Of a stretch of DNA of 9,002 bases, positions 7,009 to 9,002 are shown piece after piece (position 1 is the first letter of the stretch; each line of letters begins with the position of its first letter). The notes under the pieces were generated by a model. It was not told the DNA's origin. It was given only the letters and a program-made list of their open reading frames with translations, and made no database searches. The DNA comes from Armatimonadota bacterium (GTDB lineage Bacteria; Cloacimonadota; Cloacimonadia; Cloacimonadales; TCS61): positions 1 through 9,002 of the forward strand of contig JAUWNO010000065.1 of the NCBI GenBank assembly GCA_030612605.1, written 5' to 3'. Both the position numbers and the translations under genes were made by a program.

Positions 7009-7075
7009 CTTTCCGAAACTTCTTTGGAATGTCATTCCCTCGAAAGTGGGAATCTAAACAATAAATATCGGAAAG
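7009..7075. repeat. dRS3-like palindromic intergenic element
   Basis: The core at 7034-7053 reads ATTCCC-TCGAAAGT-GGGAAT, which fits exactly the ATTCCC-N8-GGGAAT layout of the dRS3 repeats of Neisseria and of similar small palindromes in other genomes. An additional GGAATG arm (7026-7031) sits against its left side. An outer 8-bp inverted repeat, CTTTCCGA (7009-7016) and TCGGAAAG (7068-7075), brackets the whole. It lies in the gap between the cyclase terminator and the PEGA/FGE start, and could be a REP-type element or an RNA hairpin in the leader of the PEGA/FGE transcript. The rest of this 228-base gap shows no promoter I would defend. Confidence 0.5.
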
Positions 7076-7087
7076 ATAATATCATTA

Positions 7088-7126
7088 TTAAACCCGAGTC
7101 GAGTTTTTAACCCGACTCGGGTTTAA
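7088..7126 (-). terminator. Hairpin terminator of the CHASE2 cyclase gene
   Basis: A perfect 14-bp inverted repeat (7088-7101 with 7113-7126) around an 11-base loop, starting immediately after the cyclase stop codon (7128-7130). The stem contains a strong CCCGAGTCG core. The following tract on the minus strand is only TAATAATG, so the U-run is weak. Even so, the position and strength of the stem make termination the likely role, and the palindrome could act in both directions. It separates the cyclase transcript from the PEGA/FGE gene. Confidence 0.7.
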
Positions 7127-7127
7127 A

Positions 7128-8999
7128 TTATACTTCCTTTTTTATGCCAATGAGTTCATAGATTTTTGTAGGTTTTGTTTTGCCTTTTACTTTCACTTCA
7201 TCTATATATTTCACAATGAGTTTTTCTTCAATCATTTTAAGAGTATTCTCACTGATAATTATCTTATTTTTTGTATCATACTCTTTATTCAATGTTTCCA
7301 ATCGAGCAGCCAGATTTACACCATCTCCGATTGCAGTATAATCAAATATCTGTTCTGAACCCAAATTCCCAACTGTTACAAAACTACTGTGTACACCGAT
7401 TCCAATTTCAAAAGGATCTTTTCTTTCTTTCTTCCATTTTTCTTGTAACTCATTCAAGCGAACTCGCATTGCTAAAGCAGTTTTGCAAGCCCATAATGCA
7501 TGATCTTCCAAAAATACAGGAGCCCCAAACAAAACCATAATTTCATCACCTACAAATTTGTCGATCGTACCTTTATTCTCCATGGTAACTTTTACCATTG
7601 CTGTCAGATATTCCCGCAATTGGGATACGGTTTCTTTGGGTGAATGACTTTCTGTAAAAGTTGTAAAAGAGCGAATATCAGAAAAGAGAATAGTGATCTC
7701 TTTCTGGGCTCCGCCATACTCTAATTTTTTGGGATCCTTAACAAGTTGCTCAACTAATTCCGGAGCTATGTAATGTCCGAATGCGTGCTTAATAAATTTT
7801 CTTTCTTTTGATGTTTTGATGTATTGTATGACCAGACCAAGAACATAGATTACAACTAATAAAACCGGAAATTCCAGGATTGGAATGATCATACTTTTTT
7901 CTTTGAAAAGATAATAGCTGAAAATGACGTAGATAATAATCAAAAATATTGTTGAGAAAAGTGTAAAAGTTGGTTTGAATTTTGAATTAAATAATAATAT
8001 CAGGAAAGCAGCTATAATGAAAAGAATGTAATACTTAAATAAAGAATATTTTTCTAAATAATCCTGTCTTCTAACCATTTCAACGAAATTGGTGTGGATT
8101 TCCACACCGGGCATCATCTGCTTTGTGGCAGACACAAATGGAGTGTTGAATATATCGCGAAGTTCATCTGCTGTAGCTCCCACAAAAACTATCTTATCTT
8201 TGAAATCTTCATTTTGAACAAAAACTTCATATTGATCCAAATCCAACGTAGGAACATTATACGTGGAATCATCGATCACATCTGCAAAATCATAATATTT
8301 AAAAGTCTCTCTCGGACCATAATAGTTTACCAGGCAACTCCTTCCCTTCATAGAAACTTTGGGAATTCTATTATTTCCAATCCAGAAGTACCAACGCTTA
8401 TCTTTTAATTCTTTCTCAAAATCTGAAAATCCTATATTAAGTGCATAGGAAAGAGCTCCAATTGAAAAAACTCTCTTATCTCCCATTTTTTGAAAAATCT
8501 CGTATCTTCGAACAAAACCGTCATTATCAGCGGAGATATTCACAGAACCCCACTTCAAACCGCGACTGATAATATCTTTTATAGGAGGTAAAATCTGCTG
8601 TCTTGAGTAATCGATTTTCAATTCACGAAGCATTTTCCCTGAAAAAATCACATTATCATATTTGGCAGCAGTGGCAGCTAAAATTGAATCTGAATAGGTA
8701 TTTGAATATTCTGTAAATTCAATATCAAATATAATTTGTTTTGCTCCGGCATTCTCCAGGTTATCAATCAGTTTGGCGTGCAATTCCCGCGGAAAGGGCC
8801 AACTGATTCCCAAAGAATTAAATGTATCATCTCCGATTTCTACAATCACAATATCATCTGAAACTTCTCGAGCTCCACGAGTCATAAAAAAAATATCCAG
8901 AGCTTTGTGCTCTAAATTTCCCCAGAATTCAGATGAAAAAAACAAGATGAGAATGAAAAAAACGACAATTGTAATTATAAAAGCTCTAAGAATTTTCAT
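7128..8999 (-). CDS. CHASE2-domain membrane adenylate cyclase (class III)
   Basis: A 623-residue receptor-type cyclase that would make cAMP from ATP in response to an extracytoplasmic signal. TM1 (residues 5-22) is followed by a CHASE2 sensor (about 25-315) containing VIVEIGDDTF, WPFPRELHAKLI, IIFDIEFTE and the late block FKDKIVFVGATA. Three closely spaced membrane segments (about 323-338, 343-363, 371-392) lead to the cytoplasmic cyclase domain (about 430-615). All key residues are visible: metal-binding Asp441 in FSDIRSFT and Asp485 in KFVGDEIM, purine-selecting Lys481 and Thr555 (in DYTAIGD), and transition-state Asn562 and Arg566 in GVNLAARLE. The Lys/Thr pair matches adenylate rather than guanylate cyclases of the CyaC type. 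Only three bases precede the ATG, so the ribosome binding site cannot be checked, but the start fits directly onto TM1. The sensed signal is unknown. Confidence 0.95.
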   Translation of the reverse strand: MKILRAFIITIVVFFILILFFSSEFWGNLEHKALDIFFMTRGAREVSDDIVIVEIGDDTFNSLGISWPFPRELHAKLIDNLENAGAKQIIFDIEFTEYSNTYSDSILAATAAKYDNVIFSGKMLRELKIDYSRQQILPPIKDIISRGLKWGSVNISADNDGFVRRYEIFQKMGDKRVFSIGALSYALNIGFSDFEKELKDKRWYFWIGNNRIPKVSMKGRSCLVNYYGPRETFKYYDFADVIDDSTYNVPTLDLDQYEVFVQNEDFKDKIVFVGATADELRDIFNTPFVSATKQMMPGVEIHTNFVEMVRRQDYLEKYSLFKYYILFIIAAFLILLFNSKFKPTFTLFSTIFLIIIYVIFSYYLFKEKSMIIPILEFPVLLVVIYVLGLVIQYIKTSKERKFIKHAFGHYIAPELVEQLVKDPKKLEYGGAQKEITILFSDIRSFTTFTESHSPKETVSQLREYLTAMVKVTMENKGTIDKFVGDEIMVLFGAPVFLEDHALWACKTALAMRVRLNELQEKWKKERKDPFEIGIGVHSSFVTVGNLGSEQIFDYTAIGDGVNLAARLETLNKEYDTKNKIIISENTLKMIEEKLIVKYIDEVKVKGKTKPTKIYELIGIKKEV

Positions 9000-9002
9000 A
9001 AA

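Noticed and set aside
1..9002. CRISPR arrays, tRNA or rRNA genes, and insertion sequences
   Set aside because: No regularly spaced repeats, cloverleaf-like conserved arms, rRNA blocks or transposase motifs were found on either strand by eye.

Overview
The window is AT-rich and gene-dense. Its coding style points to the FCB (Fibrobacteres-Chlorobi-Bacteroidetes) side of the bacterial tree. The best pointer is the plus-strand protease, which ends in a YPNPFNP-type C-terminal secretion domain and carries several immunoglobulin-like modules; this combination is common in Candidatus Cloacimonadota and related candidate phyla. Cloacimonadota is my favoured guess, but it is an inference from protein style and not a marker-gene assignment.

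Layout. Positions 1-3606 (+) hold the 3' part of a large secreted gingipain-type (C25) cysteine protease whose start lies before the window. It is followed by a strong hairpin terminator and a 254-base intergenic stretch with repeat-like hairpins. All other genes are on the minus strand. Reading leftwards, they are a complete CHASE2 adenylate cyclase (8999-7128) with its own hairpin terminator, an intergenic gap with a dRS3-like palindrome, a secreted PEGA-repeat/FGE-sulfatase-fold protein (6899-4941), two small or decayed coding stretches (4918-4704), and a divergent cyclase-fold protein (4673-3861).

The most interesting signal is at the 3' end of the PEGA/FGE gene. The last ~130 coding bases (4959-5090) are about 61% G+C and only about 14% A, in a gene that is otherwise clearly A+T-rich. 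In the central 23 codons, 20 end in C or T, and the region closes with the conserved LGFRLA. This is what the variable repeat (VR) of a diversity-generating retroelement (DGR) looks like after adenine-directed mutagenesis of a C-type-lectin-fold target, as in Treponema TvpA. No reverse transcriptase, Avd or template repeat is visible in the window, so the VR would have to be served by elements elsewhere or be an orphan left by rearrangement. The decayed coding remnants directly downstream fit a history of rearrangement.

Working together: the protease and the PEGA/FGE protein both act outside the cytoplasm, the first as a probable exported protease and the second as a putative variable binding protein. 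The CHASE2 protein would convert an extracytoplasmic signal into cAMP. The divergent cyclase-fold protein keeps the metal-binding aspartates but lacks the usual transition-state Asn/Arg, so its product, if any, is unknown. I see no evidence that these genes form one operon, because terminators or gaps separate most of them.
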